Shown here: positions 1-12,540 of the stretch, one piece after another | How the letters are laid out: each line of letters begins with the position of its first letter | Position numbering within the stretch: the first letter of the stretch is position 1 | DNA from: Coffea arabica | Taxonomy: Eukaryota > Streptophyta > Magnoliopsida > Gentianales > Rubiaceae | Direction of reading: 5' to 3' | DNA: 64,000 nt | NCBI RefSeq assembly: GCF_036785885.1 | Contig: NC_092322.1 | Span: forward strand, 19,552,466-19,616,465 | Made by a program: the position numbers and the translations under genes | The notes under the pieces: generated by a model | What the model saw: only the letters and a program-made list of their open reading frames with translations | What the model was told of the DNA's origin: nothing | Database searches by the model: none

Positions 1-830
1 ACGCTCGTGAGGAAGCATCGGACGTCCGGTAGGATCGGACGCACGCCTCGGACGCACATCGATCGCATCGGACATCCGAGAAATTTTGCAAAGATTTGAT
101 GACTCTCTGACGACGTTCGGACGCAGGGTTCGGACGTCCGACAGGTAGTTTGGACGCAGGGTTCGGACGTTCGACAGGTGGTTCGAACGTCCGACAGGCC
201 AACGGCTAGTTTTGACAGCATTTAATATTTGACCGTTGGAGAGCCTTTTGAAGCCATTTCTCACCTTCTATAAAAACCCCAAAGCACAAGAAGACAAGGG
301 ACTTTTGCCAACACAAAATACAAGATTACAAGTGAGATTTTTGAGAAGAAATATTCTTTGTTGGTTGTATAAGGGGTTGGGGAAGTTGGGTTGTGAGGTT
401 GCTCAAGTGAAGGTTTCTCTCTAGGAGGAGTAAAACCTTGGTGAAGGTGAACCTATCACTTTAAGTGGTAAAACCTTGGTGAAGGTTGCCTCATTTATAT
501 AAAATAGTTCTTAATTGGGTGAGTGATCTTTCAAGTGTAGGTTGTTGAGGGTTAATTAGAATAGTTGTAAAACTCCTTGGCTCAACCAAAGTGTGTTTGG
601 GGTGAGGAAGGAGTGAGCCTTCACTTGTACATCTTGGTTAGCATCGCCATCTATTGAAGAGGCTATTGGATTGATATTTGGTTTGCATTTCTTATCTTTT
701 CTCTTTAATTAAGTTTTCTTTATTGTGCTTAAATTTGATATATCTTTGTGCATCATTGTGAAATTGTTTGTACTCATTGGGTTGCACCAGGCCTTACACC
801 CATTTTGAGAATTCTTCAAAGCTAAAGGGG
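1..830 (+). repeat. LTR-like retroelement remnant (left end outside window)
   Basis: The first 210 bases contain imperfect direct repeats of a TCGGACGTCCGACAGG-like motif. They are followed by an inverted pair (CCAACGGCTAG at about 200 and TTTGACCGTTGG at about 229), then TATAAAAACCCC near 270. A second direct repeat, TAAAACCTTGGTGAAGGT, occurs at about 430 and 470. A GC-rich repeat block, then a TATA box, then a T-rich 3' part is the usual build of a plant LTR promoter, so I infer an LTR or LTR fragment. No PBS, PPT or coding domain is visible and the left boundary lies outside the window. The 62-codon ORF at 236-424 has no recognisable domain and I do not call it a gene. Confidence 0.4.
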
Positions 831-2922
831 ACAACTGCCTCTCTCACATAAATGTAGCTCTTTTTATGGGTTTTTAAAAAACATTTCTTCAATATATTAT
901 GTACAAACACTAAGGATATTTTTATATTCAACTTTTACATTTGCTCTTTTATTTTTATATGTATTTGCAAGGTTTGTAGTATGTTAGTGAACTTAAATAA
1001 TTATAGTGTTATACTTGGTAAGTTTTTTGGTTGTCTGCTATATTTCTCTTATATTGATCTGTTAGTCTAATCATGTATTTACAACTATTTACTAAAAAAT
1101 TGTAAAATAAAAGAAATCTTTGTTGTTCGAGTAGCATTAAGACTTAAAAGGGATTAAATCCTTTCCAAATTTCTTGTTCAATAAACAGTTCTTAAAACTA
1201 GTATCTAGAATATTTAGAGGTCTAACTTTCCTTGATAAAAGTCAAGAAATTTTATTTTTCTCAAGCACTAGAATAAAATCCATTAATGCATAAAATGGGG
1301 AAAATTCTAAAATGTCATTGTTACATAATTTAGACCAATAAAATTAAAAATTGACAATAAGAAGTAGTAGTAATAGTAAGAATGGGGTTTCACCATTTTG
1401 TTAGGTAAACTTGTACTAGCTACTTCTTTTTCTAAAAAGTAAAAAAATTCATTTAATTTGTCTCATCACTTCTATATATTTATACAACAATTTAAAGATT
1501 ATTTGTTTATTACCATCAACTTTAACCATGAACACAACAAATGAACTTTTTGTAATTAAAAAAGAATTGAACAACCAATACTTAATTTAAAAATAAATAA
1601 TTACACTTTCTTCTACATATCTTGTGAAAACAACAATACATTCAAGTTCTACTATCTTGAAGCCTTTAATCCAATACTGTACACCCTGACATCATTGTGG
1701 TTGCCTGAAATCCATATCATGTATTTCTTGGACAATCTAAAGCAGAAGGAGTATCAGCTAAACCCCAATCCCTCAAGTTTACAGATATGTGATTTCACTA
1801 CCAAAGCCCAAGTCACAAAAACAATCTAAAAATCAGTCCCCGTTCAAGGAGGCCTCTTCTCGATCAGCCCAAAACTGAGCTTGAGGCTGCATTAATTGAT
1901 TCACAATTTTTTTTTTTTTGGGCAACTCGTTAGACCTCATCTTTTTTCTTTTTCTCACATCTTTATTTGTTACTATTACTGTTAGCATTCCTGTAAAAGT
2001 AAAGAATACTTAACATAAAACAGTAATTTTGTTAGGTATATATCCAGATATGGATTGGAGTTTATTTATTTAAATCAACTCCACTTTAGTTTAGAATGAT
2101 AAACTCCTCTAGTTTCAAATGAACCACCACTCTGAGGGCTCCAACTAGTCACATTTGAAATATTAGGAAAAAAAACACAAAAGCACTTTTATCATAAAAG
2201 GGGTCAGAAATTCAAACTAATTCAAGAAACCACTCTCTATCTTGTAGTTGTACTTGCTGCTCGCCTTGCCTAAGTTCATAATATAATTTATCTTGGAGGA
2301 CAACGTTGAATTACTTAATAAATTGGAGGCTCTATTGGAGAAAATACACATTTGATGAATCAAATTAAGAGTCCTAAAACTGAAGGGTCAATAGCGTTCA
2401 CCCTTTTATTAAGGGGTATTTCTGCAAAATTTCATTCTCACCTAGTTAAGTTCTCTTCTTTTATTCTTGTTCTTGGGTGCAACAACAGTAAGATTTGAGG
2501 GACCAGTCTAGTAATTTCTTCACTAAGCTACTAGTAATCCTCGTTAGTCCGATCAGTACTAACATAATACAGTTCAAATAAAGCCACAACTTGTAAAACT
2601 AGAGATCATGATATCTAACTCCCTAAGCACTTATGCAAAAATCTTATGATTTATATTTTCTTCCTTTTAACTGATAAATGGAATTGCTTGAATAATTTGG
2701 ACTTGAGATAAGAAAACAATGTTAGATAAAATAAAAATAAAATTAAACCCCCCATAGAGAAAACCCATGTCACTCAAATCCATAATTGGACTTATAAACT
2801 TGTTTATGTATTTATTTGTTATTTTGACAACTAAGGGGAACATCGAGTAGGAATCAAGTAGTTCTGATATTGGGAGAGAACTAGCATAATTAATTGACCA
2901 AAAAATTTGTCATAAATTTCCT
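831..2922. other. AT-rich intergenic DNA, no gene seen
   Basis: No ORF of note, no RNA gene and no clear element termini were found. The stretch is AT-rich with short homopolymer runs (for example a T run near 1909-1919). It ends at the target duplication of the adjacent LINE. Confidence 0.6.
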
Positions 2923-2943
2923 TTTACAAAAATTTTCATAATT
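2923..2943. repeat. Target-site duplication of the LINE, left copy
   Basis: This 21-base segment begins TTTACAAAAA and ends TTCATAATT. It is identical to 9082-9102 on the other side of the LINE. Confidence 0.93.
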
Positions 2944-3004
2944 TTTTTGGGCAAAAACGTCAACATTTCATTCATCAAAAACCCAGTTACACACCCTAGA
3001 GCAA

Positions 3005-6000
3005 CTACTCTTCAATGTCTGCTTGAGCACTATCAAGCAACCAAACTGGACAACAAGCTTTCGAATCAGCAACAAACCCTAAATTTAGAGCAAATCTTGC
3101 TAACTTATGGCTAACAGAGTTGAACTCCCTTCGAACAAAGGAGAAACAACATTCTTCAAAGTTATGTTTTAGCAACTTAATATCCTGCAAGACTGTGGAT
3201 ATAACCACATCATCCGTATCCTTCTTTGTTTTATCTATTACAACCTTACAATCTGATTCTATAATAATTCTTTCCCATTCTTCCAAAGCAACTTTAACCA
3301 TTGCAGTTTTGATTGCCAATGCCTCCTCAAGTATTGGTACTGAACATGTAAAGGAAGGACAAGCCCATGTAGCAACCAGCTTCCCCTTCCAGTCCCTAGC
3401 AACAATACCCCAGCCAGCTTTATTTGTCTGCTAATTCAATGCAGCATCAGTATTCAGCTTGATCCACCCTTTATCAGGAGCAGCCCATCTGTCTTGCTTC
3501 CCTACCCTTTGCCTTAACTCTCTCTCTTCCTCTCTTCCCTCTCCCTGGATCTCCTGGTACTCCATCCATTTTGTTAATGCTTTATGTACCACCACCCCTG
3601 GACCTCTACCATTCCTATTGAAGTTTATCTCATTCCTATCCTTCCAGATTTGCCATAGCAAGTTGACTATGAAAGTAATATGCTCCTTCCCCTTCTCCCT
3701 AGCTGTTGCCTCCACCAGCTCAGACCACCACAACCAAAACTTCTCTCTCAGATTCTCCAATCCATCCCACTGAATTGGAGTCACTTTCCAAATAGCCTCT
3801 GCATGACTACATAGAAACAACATATGTTCGGTCGACTCTGAGAAGACACCACAACATTTACACAGTGGATTGCCTTGCATGCTCCTAGTCTTGATGTTTT
3901 CATTGACTGGCAAGATACCCTTTATACATTTTCAGATAAAAGGTTTCAGTTTATGCTTCATATTAAGTTTCCATAAGACTTTCCATCCCCTTGCATTTAC
4001 TTCATTCCTACTTCCAGATTCCTCATGACTATCTCTCACCCTCCTCCATATCTTTCTCTCCTGAGCAGACCTGTATCTAGACTTGACTGTGTATTCCCTT
4101 GAGGCAGAATGAGCCCAGAAGAGTCCATCCTTGATATCCTGCAGGCTCAAGGGAATCTGAAAAATCCTCTCCCTATCCTCATTAGCAAACACCCATTCCA
4201 ATTCCTATTTTTAATCAGCTCACTAACTCTACACAATCCCAGGTCTGTATCCTATTGTGTGCTCACCTTCCCTCCTGCCACTCCAGGGATCCATCTATCC
4301 TTCCAGATGTCTATAGTTTTCCCATCTCCTACTCTCTTCCTCATCCCCTCTTCCAACAGTGACCTCGCGCTTAAAATACTTTTCCAACACCAGGAGTCAG
4401 TTTGTTTCCCTTTCATCTTCCAGATTGAGGTTCCTTTGAAGTATTTGGCTTTAAGGATCTTGCTGACCAGCAAATTTGGCCTAGCGAGTATTCTCCATAA
4501 TTGTTTGGCCAGAAATGCCAGATTGAAATTTTCTAAATCTCTGAAGCTCAATCCCCCATTCTGTTTAACTTCAGATAGCTTACCCCCAACCTAACCAGTG
4601 CATCTTGCTCTCCTCACCCTTGCTTCCCCACCAAAACTTAGCCATCTCTCTCCTAATACCCCTACAAAGTTCCTTAGAAAGTTTGCAATATGACATCACA
4701 TATGCTGGAAGAGCCATGACCACAGATTATAGTGGCACTTCTTTCCCAGCCATACTGAGCAACCTCTCTTTCCAACATGATATTCTGCTAACCACCTTTT
4801 CCTTAACAAAATTAAACACTTGTGTTTTTGATCTGCCAATTACCAAAGGTAGACCCAAGTACCTGCTCTGTTTAAGCTCCTTCATCGCTCTCACTCTCTC
4901 AAGCATCTTCAACCTCTCCCCTATTGGATCATTCTTACTGAAGAAAATTGATGATTTCTCAGTGTTGATGAGTTGTCCTGAAGCTTCACCATATTGCCTT
5001 AGAACCTCCATCAACTGCACTGCCTCCTCTTCCTTTGCCTTACAGAATATTAATGAGTCATCTGCGAAAAAGATGTGAGATAGTCTAGGTCCACCAGAAG
5101 ACAATTGGAGATCAGTTAGTTTTCCTTGTCTGACTGCTTGATTGAGCAGAGTTGAAAAGCCTTTTGCACAAATAAGAAACAGGAAAGGAGACAAGGGATC
5201 TCCCTGTCTTAGCCCCCTAGATGGCTTGATACCCTTCTTCTCCCCATTAACATTGACTGCTTAGGAAAAACTAGAAACACACTCCATAATCTATCCTACC
5301 GACTGCTGACAGAACCCCATTCTCAACATTAGTTTTTCTAGAAAAATCCATTCTACCCTATCATAGGCTTTGGACATATCTAATTTGATAGCCATAAATT
5401 CCTCCTTACTAGATCTTTTGTTATTAAGGAAATGAATGCATTCATGAGCCACAAGTATGTTATCCAGAATTTGTCTACCAGGGACAAAAGCAGACTGAGA
5501 AGGACTGATGCAGCAACTGATAACACTTCTTAACCTATGGACCAGAATTTCGGAAATAATTTTGTATAGTACATTACATAGACTAATAGGCCTAAACTGA
5601 GTCATAGCAACATGGGAGTCAACTTTAGGAATCAAACAGATCAAAGTCTCATTAACAGCTCTTAGTAAATTACCAGAATGAAAGAAACTTTGAATAGTAT
5701 TAATCAAATCTAACTTAATGTCACACCAAAACTTTTGAAAAAAGATAGGGGTCATACCATCTGGGCTAGGTGACTTGTTTGGATGCATAGAGAATACAAC
5801 TCTCTGAACCTCCTGCTCAGTCACAGGTAAGATAAGCTGCTTGTTCATCACACTAGTTATGGACTGTGGGATTTTATTTAGGATGGCATCAATTCCATGA
5901 GGAGCCTCAGCAGTAAAAATGTCCTTGAAATATTGTATTATTTTTGTGCTAGTCTCCTTCTCATCCTTGCACCAATCCCCATCTCTTTTCTTGAGAAGAC

Positions 6001-7066
6001 CAATCCTGTTCCTTTTCCTCCTTCCAGCCACACATTTGGTGTTCTTATCTCCCTCCATTAGCCATTTCTGTCTAGCTTTTTGACTCCAATAGGCCTCTTC
6101 ATCCTTATAAGCTGCAACCAGTTTCTTCTTCAGCAATGCCAGTTTAACCCCTTTCCCACTCACATTACTATCTCGTAGCTCCTTCATCTCTTTTTAGTCT
6201 GTAAGATGATTTTCCTAAAGTTGCTCTCATTCTGCTTGTTCCATCTCAGTAAGGCCACTCTACACTGCTTGATTTTAAACTGAAACCTGAAGAATCTAGA
6301 CCCTATACAACTAGTGTTCCAAGCTGACTTGACTATATTTCCCACCTCCTTATGTTGAAGCCAATTCCTATCAAACACAAACCTCCTCTTCCACCTCTTC
6401 CCTATTGCGGGTTTTGTATTGACCAACAACATGGAATGGTAAGAAGCTTCTGTCTCTAGATGCCTGCATCTTGCCTTCCTAAAGCTATTACACCAACTCC
6501 TAGATCCTAACACTCTATCTAAACGTTCTCTGATCTCTCCCTCATTATCCTACCCATTACTCCATGTTCAAGGTTTCCCCTCATAGCCAATGTCCACTAG
6601 TTCATTGGTATTAATGAAATCTCTAAAATTTTTAAAGATGATATCTGCTCTTTCCCTGCCACCCCACTTTTCTCCATTAGAGACTATATCATTCATATCT
6701 CCCATTATGGCTCAAGCCTCGCCCCACATCTGACTCCTTCTAGTAATCACATCCCACTGTGCTTTCCTAACACTGTCATCTGGACTAGCATAAATGCACA
6801 CACCACCATTTCACATTTATGTCCCTATCAACAATCAACAATTCTATAGTAAAACTAGTGAACAGTACCTTTTTGACAGATACCTTTTTCTTCCACATCA
6901 ATGCCAAACCACCAGCCATACCCACAGGATCCATAATAAAAAGGTGATCAAACTTGATTTTTTGCTTAACACTATTCAGGACACTTTTTTTATTTTGTAT
7001 TTCTAACAGAAAAACTAAAGAGGGGAAATGAAGTAACATAGCCTCCTTGAGTAGGGGAACTATCAA
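3005..7066 (-). pseudogene. LINE ORF2: endonuclease - reverse transcriptase - RNase H, broken
   Basis: The polyprotein is split over many frames. Endonuclease: 7066-6513, with PVGMAGGLALMWKK and GDMNDIVSNGEKWGGR; the late SDH motif expected of this fold reads YHSMLL, so catalysis is probably lost. Reverse transcriptase: 6187-5291 (FRPISLCNVLYKIISEILVH, SAFVPGRQILDNILVAHE, KLDMSKAYDRVEW) and 5194-4727 (FFADDSLIF, the catalytic FADD box, then SRYLGLPLVIGR). Stops fall at about 5240-5290, 4720 and 4560. The zf-RVT domain is at 3913-3700 (CKCCGVFSESTEHMLFLC) and RNase H starts at about 3470 (GWIKLNTDAALN), with a TAG at 3431 and the rest at 3319-3005. The enzyme nicks target DNA and primes cDNA synthesis in active relatives; this copy cannot be translated. 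Confidence 0.88.
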
Positions 7067-7104
7067 GGGGCTTCCAACTCCTCAACAGTTCCACACCAGA
7101 GCTC

Positions 7105-8617
7105 TTATTGGGGCTTGGGAGCCCCATTTAGAGAGGGCTCCACCACCTCAGAAACTTCTATATAACACATCTCCTGGTCAGACCTCCTGTTCATTTTCCA
7201 GTTAATGCCAGGCTTAATTACATTGTCCCTCCCTACATTAATCTTAGAACCTTTCCTCTTCCTTGATTCAACCATAAGCTTCCCATTTGACACATCTCTC
7301 AAAGGTTCCCTTCTCCCTATTTCTTGCACTACCCTCTTCCACCCCCTACAGTTCCTACCCTTGCCTTTCTCTGCAAATTGATGATTAGCACATAGCAACC
7401 CACACCTTATCTCCCCTTTGTTTATTACCTCCATACTGACCTCCTTCACTTCAATTGCTATAAGTTGCCCCATCTCTTTGCCTGTCTCACAATCCACCCA
7501 ATCTTGATCATACATTACCCCTCTGGAATTTGTTCTAATCCTATCTCCTCAATCTTTCCCTCTCCTACTCCTAGAACCTTCCCTATTGTGATAACTTCCC
7601 TCTTAACTTGCTCCCTTAGCCCCCTTTCTCCACTCCCTTGCACTTCCTTCTCTTTCATCCCTTTACTATCCTCAATTCCCTGCAAGTTTTCCTTACCCTC
7701 ACTCTCCACCCTCAACCCCACAGTACCTACTGCGCTCCCTAAAGTATTCCCATCCACTATATGGAAATCCTCAGTATATGTCAGGAATAAGTTTGGAGGT
7801 CCAGTATGATTATTGTGATGCGAGGTGGACTCCTTGTGGTTGTTACTACCCAGATTTCGCTCTTTCTCACTACTAATCTTTCTATTAGGACTCCTAGGGA
7901 AACTTGCCCTTAGCCAGTTATCATATTGTTGTTCCCCTTTCATTGCAGAACCTTTCAAACACAATTCTTCTCATCGTGGCCAATGATCCAACAACGAAAA
8001 CAAAAAATCTGGGCATTTTTCATATCGAAATTCTATCCATCTCAACTTGCCATTGGACTTAACCGTAGTGCCTCTAGGGAGAGGTTTAGTCAGATCAAAT
8101 TCCGCAAGTAATTTCATATGTTTCCCCTCTTTACCTCCTCCTGGAGGCATGATTACCTCAAAAACATCACTGAAAATTCCCCCCATCTTCCTCCCTACCT
8201 CTCTAGTCATCCAGTGAAGGGGAAGGTTCCATACCTGTACCCATATCCTCCCATTATCAAATGCTTCCAAATCATCCTCAATGCCCTCCCTCCATTTCAA
8301 CAGTATTAGCGGCTGACCATCATAGATCCATGGCCTCCCATTCAATGCTCACTCCAGATCTAATTTCTAAACAAACAAAAATTGAAACAGGTTAGTATGG
8401 ATCTCCGTCACCTTTAGGTTTTTTGGATGGAGCCACATATTCTCCGCGAAGCTCCTAACTCCATTCGTATTCACTTTCTTCTCCCCCAGACTTTCCCCAT
8501 CAGACTCAGACTGCATTCATCCACAACTTTTGTGAACTCCTCCTCCTCCAACCATACGCCCTCTTTCTCTGAGTTTGAGAGAGTAAATCTCCTCATCATC
8601 TCCTTCAGATTATCCAT
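7105..8617 (-). pseudogene. LINE ORF1 (DUF4283 / CCHC nucleic-acid-binding protein), broken
   Basis: The likely start is the minus-strand ATG at 8617, giving MDNLKEMMRRFTLSNSEKEG. A frameshift and stops at about 8350-8480 interrupt it. Segment 8345-7971 carries the DUF4283-type core (WIYDGQPLILLKW, then GRIWVQVWNLPLHWM). The zinc knuckle follows: read one frame over at about 7970-8020, CFRCWIIGHDEKNC matches CX2CX4HX4C, so it is intact in sequence but out of frame. The remaining C-terminal segments (7964-7515 and 7515-7105) are charged and low in complexity, as usual for the tail of this protein. ORF1 proteins of this family bind the element RNA. At least three frame changes make it non-functional. 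Confidence 0.8.
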
Positions 8618-9081
8618 TCTTTGCAGAAACCACAATCCTCTCCTGCTCCAAGCGAACCAATCTTACCTCAGCTGAGCAGGAAGGTGTTGCAACTCTATGC
8701 TTTTCTCACCAAGTACCTACACCACAAACAAACAGAAGAAACTACGAGAGACGGACACTTGACTCAACAATTGAAAGAGGTAACCTGAATCAAACTTTGG
8801 AAAGCTTTGAATGCATTCATTCCTACAAAATTTTAGATCTTGCTCAGAGTTCGATCCAGGCTCCTAAAATAGAAATTCCTAATTTAGATCAGAAATTGGC
8901 GCCAATCTATAATAGGAAATACTTGAAACGAAAGGTTATTGAAAATGGAAACATGAATGAAGAATGACTGTTAGTTATATTGGAAAGAGTGAAAGGAAAG
9001 AGTGAAAAGGAAAAGGGAAAGGCCACCCACTACGGGGGAGAAAACTCTCTTAGAGAGAGAAAGGACTTTCAAAGAGAGAGA

Positions 9082-9102
9082 TTTACAAAAATTTTCATAA
9101 TT
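9082..9102. repeat. Target-site duplication of the LINE, right copy
   Basis: Exact match to 2923-2943. It immediately follows the CT/GA-rich 5' end of the LINE. Confidence 0.93.
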
Positions 9103-9500
9103 GGAATATGGAATACGTGTGTGTGTTATAAAAACATGTACTTTAGACAAATCAATCTAATTCAATGAAACAATTTCAATGTCTTGACAAAGTTACAACC
9201 AGAAAATTATCGTAACTATTATGCTAGACAACTATTTAGGCCTTGATAGATGACATTAAAATTTTTGTACTTAGGTGGTTTCAATTCTTGACTATTCCAA
9301 ATATCACAAAATTTTCTTTGTATTAATATGTTTTGTGCAATGCATTCTGTTTCTTAACTCCCCCACCCTCCCCCGCGGGCAACAAAAAAAAAGGCATTCT
9401 CTTTCTTATGCAAAAAGGCGGGAAAAAAACTTGGAGTGGTGGGTGAGGAAGAGATTGTGGAGATATTGATATAGCTAGACCAAAAAAAGTGGATGATACA
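9103..9500. other. Spacer between two LINE copies
   Basis: AT-rich sequence with short GC patches (for example CCCCCGCGGGC near 9370). Two short ORFs here have no recognisable domain. Confidence 0.5.
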
Positions 9501-9527
9501 AATATATATATATATATATATATATAG
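9501..9527. repeat. (TA)n microsatellite at the 3' end of a LINE fragment
   Basis: About 13 TA units follow directly on the 3' end (minus strand) of the neighbouring LINE fragment, so it may have grown from the element's tail. Confidence 0.75.
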
Positions 9528-10650
9528 TACAAGTTTAGTTACAAAAAGAGGGTGACTGCCCTAACGTCATCCTGTGCATGATTATTTAACCACAAGGTAA
9601 AGCTTGAATCCCATTTAACATCAGAGATTAGATTCACAGCAAATTGAGCAAGAGTATAAGCACACCTATTTTCAGTTCTATATACAAATGAGAAGGTATG
9701 GTGGATAAACATCTCACTCAGAACATTCATCCTCATTCTTTCCTTGGATTTTGTCTACTATAGCTTTGCAATCTGATTGGATTACAATCTGTAGTCACCC
9801 TGCCTCCTTAGCCATGATCAGAGCCATCCTTATTGGTTCTGCTTCCTCTATCATTGCATCCCCTTTCCATTGTTTTTTAACATCCCAGACTTTGACTATT
9901 TTTCCAGTCCAATTCCTTGTTACAATGCCCAGTCCTGTTTTGATCATGCTTGCTGAGATTGCCACATCTGTATTGATCTTAATGATACTTTCACTTGGAG
10001 GAGTTCATTGGTGTTTTAGTTCAATTTGATTTGTTTCAGAACTATGCCTTCCATCTTGAGGTGTTTGAGCTTCTTTGAATTCCAGCCATTCACTTTGTGC
10101 TTTAACTATAACTGCTTTATGATATTTCCTTTTTCCATTAAATTCATGTTCATTTCTTGCCTACCAAATTTGCCATAGAATGTAAGCTATCAATGTGATA
10201 TACTCTCGTCCCTGGTATCCAGCCTTTGCATCTAAATGCCCTCCTATCATCTCCAAAAATTCCCTCGTGATTCCTCCAATCCATCCCATTGGACTGGTGA
10301 TAGTTTCCATATTGTTTCTATATATTTGCAAAAGAAGAATATATGCTCAACTGTTTCTTCAGTTTCACCACATCTTGTACACAGTGCATGTGCATCCCCC
10401 TTTGCCTGTTCTCCTATATATTGGATCCTTACAGGAAGTTTATTTTGCAGACACTTCCATAGGAAGTGTTTTACTTTGTACTTTAGATGCATGCCCCACG
10501 GGCTTTTCCATACCTTATCCCTCTGTTGGGAGTAGCTTGTACCTTCCCCGCTATCTGGTCCCTAGCTACTTTGCTTGCCTCTTTTTCTGCAATTGCATGG
10601 GCTGATTTAACCGCGTAGGTCCTAGACATTGAGAATTTCCATTAAATTCT
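9528..10650 (-). mobile_element. 5'-truncated LINE fragment (zf-RVT and RNase H only)
   Basis: Minus-strand translation shows the zf-RVT domain at about 10492-10247 (FLWKCLQNKLPVR, then CTRCGETEETVEHIFFFC and IWKLSPVQWDGLEE). Further left is a plant-type RNase H, with SESIIKINTDVAISASMIKT and GLGIVTRNW at about 10000-9900, and ending near 9540 (AYTLAQFAVNLI). It is related to the larger LINE on its left (compare IWKVTPIQWDGLEN there) but clearly diverged, and is interrupted by several stops. The left end stops at a (TA)n tract. The right end fades near 10650. No target duplication was identified. 5' truncation is the normal outcome of target-primed reverse transcription. Confidence 0.82.
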
Positions 10651-10679
10651 GTCCTTTCTGTCGTATAAGCTCAATGGGA

Positions 10680-11865
10680 TTTTATGTATCATCTGGTGGC
10701 TCCTTCTCAATTTGCTTTTGCAATTCAGTGCATTGTTCACAAGGGTCGAAACATGAAAGACCACAGCAAGCATTTGTCTTAATGGTATTGCTGCTTGTTT
10801 GTTTGACTTGCGAAAGAGACTTGATTATTGATTATTTTGTCTACTCCATCATATCAACAGTTTTATCTGCTCCTACTTAAGTGCATGATGCAGAAGCGTA
10901 GTTTAGTAATAATTACATTAACTAATTCAAGAAAGAATTCAGAGTGACATATGATCAACTCTTAAACTGAACTGCTGGAATTGTCCCGGTGGTTAGGGGC
11001 GGGCTTTTTGAGTTCTTCCCACTTTAAAAGAATCTTAAACCTTGAGTACCAAAGTAATTTGATTAATATTAATAAAAATTTGGTATACCTATTACAACTA
11101 AGCCCATTTATAGGTTCTAGGTTTAGAGCAACAAATTGCAGGGACAACAAAATAGAGAAGCTACTAAAACGATTAACAAGCAAAACCTTAGAAAATACCG
11201 AAAAACAGTATGGAAACTACTTAGAAAATAAATAAAAATGAATAAAATTACTAAAGGAAAGCACAACGAGTACCTAAATGAATAACCTTAAAGGGTTTCT
11301 TGGGTAGATTTATCAATGGTTTCTTGGTAGGCTCAACTCACAAGCTTTGGGGGTCGATGTTCCATAGTAATGCTACATATCATATGATGAGTAACAATTT
11401 TATCAATTATTTCATTCTATTCCTTTGGTGACTAAAATATTTCTGTGCAATAATTTCCTAGAAATATATGTCCACCATTGTATTATAGGCTGATATGGTC
11501 CTCATATTATTAGTATCCAATGAGGTAAAAGCTTGGTAGACTCGGTTTTAAAAGATCCGATGGATCAAATTGTACTACATTACTTGGTGAGATGGTGTAG
11601 CACAATCTAAGCCTTAGATTTTTGAAGATCGGGTCTACTCAAATGTGAGCCATTAGATGAATATGCAACATTTTGAAAATAACAATAACATTTCTTAGCT
11701 TTCATTGCCACCCTCAAAATAAGAGTTTTCTCCACTTCCTTTGGATTATCAAAATTTAACAAATAATAACTAAGGGTTGATGTAGGAGATTAGTATACTT
11801 AACAAATGAACTTTCTAAAAAGTAATGGATATTTATTCCGAGTGCTTAGAAGGAATTTTGCTTAG
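10680..11865. other. Intergenic DNA, no gene seen
   Basis: Two overlapping ORFs on opposite strands near 10962-11235 have no recognisable domain. I see no RNA gene and no clear element termini. Confidence 0.5.
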
Positions 11866-11870
11866 TTTAT

Positions 11871-12408
11871 TGAGGATGCTCACCTCGGCCACCCCGCATG
11901 TCCGAGGTGAACCCACCTCGTCCCTCATCAGAGCTCATCCGTGTTTTGAGCATAACCCCTGAGCTCGGCCGGATCCCTAGTCTACCGTGTAGGTGACCTC
12001 GGCACCTCCACCTCAGCTGCACGCTGATGATGTCAAGCCACCTGACATCACCCGGGACCAGTGCTTTATCTGAAAAGCACTGGAGGCTCTTAATGGCACC
12101 TGCACAATACTCTCCGTCATCATACCCAGAAGGCTACAGTGTCAGGGTCAGGCTTCCTGACATGGGACAGAGCCGTAATGCCAGAGAGTGGGTCCCACTA
12201 GCATGAGCCTTCCGCCATGTCCTCTACTCTCCTTCTATAAATACCACACACACACTCCCAACAAGTAAACAAACTGTTCACTCACTCATACTCTTATTAT
12301 TCTCGTTCTCATACTAACTTGATCGTCGGAGTGATCCCAGGGGAAATGCCCCGACTTCCACTTCGACCGTGCAACCTCACTTCATTCCACCCTAGGTGAG
12401 ATAATCGG
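11871..12408 (+). repeat. 5' LTR of the Tat element
   Basis: Starts TGAGGATGCTC and aligns without gaps to 20570-21107 over 538 bases with 8 mismatches (about 98.5% identity). A TATA box (TATAAATA, 12236-12243) lies about 170 bases before the end of the shared segment. Identity stops abruptly at ATAATCGG, which is not the usual CA end, so the true 3' edge of this LTR is uncertain. Confidence 0.9.
12236..12243 (+). promoter_or_regulatory. TATA box of the 5' LTR
   Basis: TATAAATA, within a pyrimidine-rich context, in the LTR position expected for the element promoter. The same octamer is conserved in the 3' LTR. Confidence 0.65.
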
Positions 12409-12540
12409 AGTACCTCCAGGCGCGCCTCCTCCAAGGCAACCTCCAAAATTGCCTCCATCTCCCGTGCGTTTTCCCGGGGACTGCTAGGGAAACGGGCCGA
12501 GGACCCACCTCGGCGCCCCGGGGGCCTAACTTCTGACTAC

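Larger units (their letters stand above)
2944..9081 (-). mobile_element. Full-length L1-type LINE retrotransposon, inactive
   Basis: A 6.1-kb non-LTR retrotransposon reads right to left. It is bounded by an exact 21-bp direct repeat (2923-2943 and 9082-9102), the target-site duplication. Its 3' end is the left edge, where a short T run (the A tail on the element strand) follows the duplication. Domains in element order are: ORF1 with a DUF4283-type domain and a CCHC knuckle, endonuclease, reverse transcriptase with FADD, zf-RVT, and a plant-type RNase H. This order is typical of plant L1 elements. All ORFs are broken by stops or frameshifts and endonuclease active-site residues look lost, so the copy is dead. 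The 5' end (CT-rich on the minus strand, near 9081) appears complete. Confidence 0.93.

Noticed and set aside
3120..4594. Plus-strand ORFs of 104-161 codons over the LINE
   Set aside because: They mirror the minus-strand RT, zf-RVT and RNase H domains and carry no domain of their own.
11866..11870. TTTAT as target duplication of the Tat element
   Set aside because: TTTAT occurs to the right only at about 21181, far past the shared LTR end, in AT-rich DNA where it is expected by chance.
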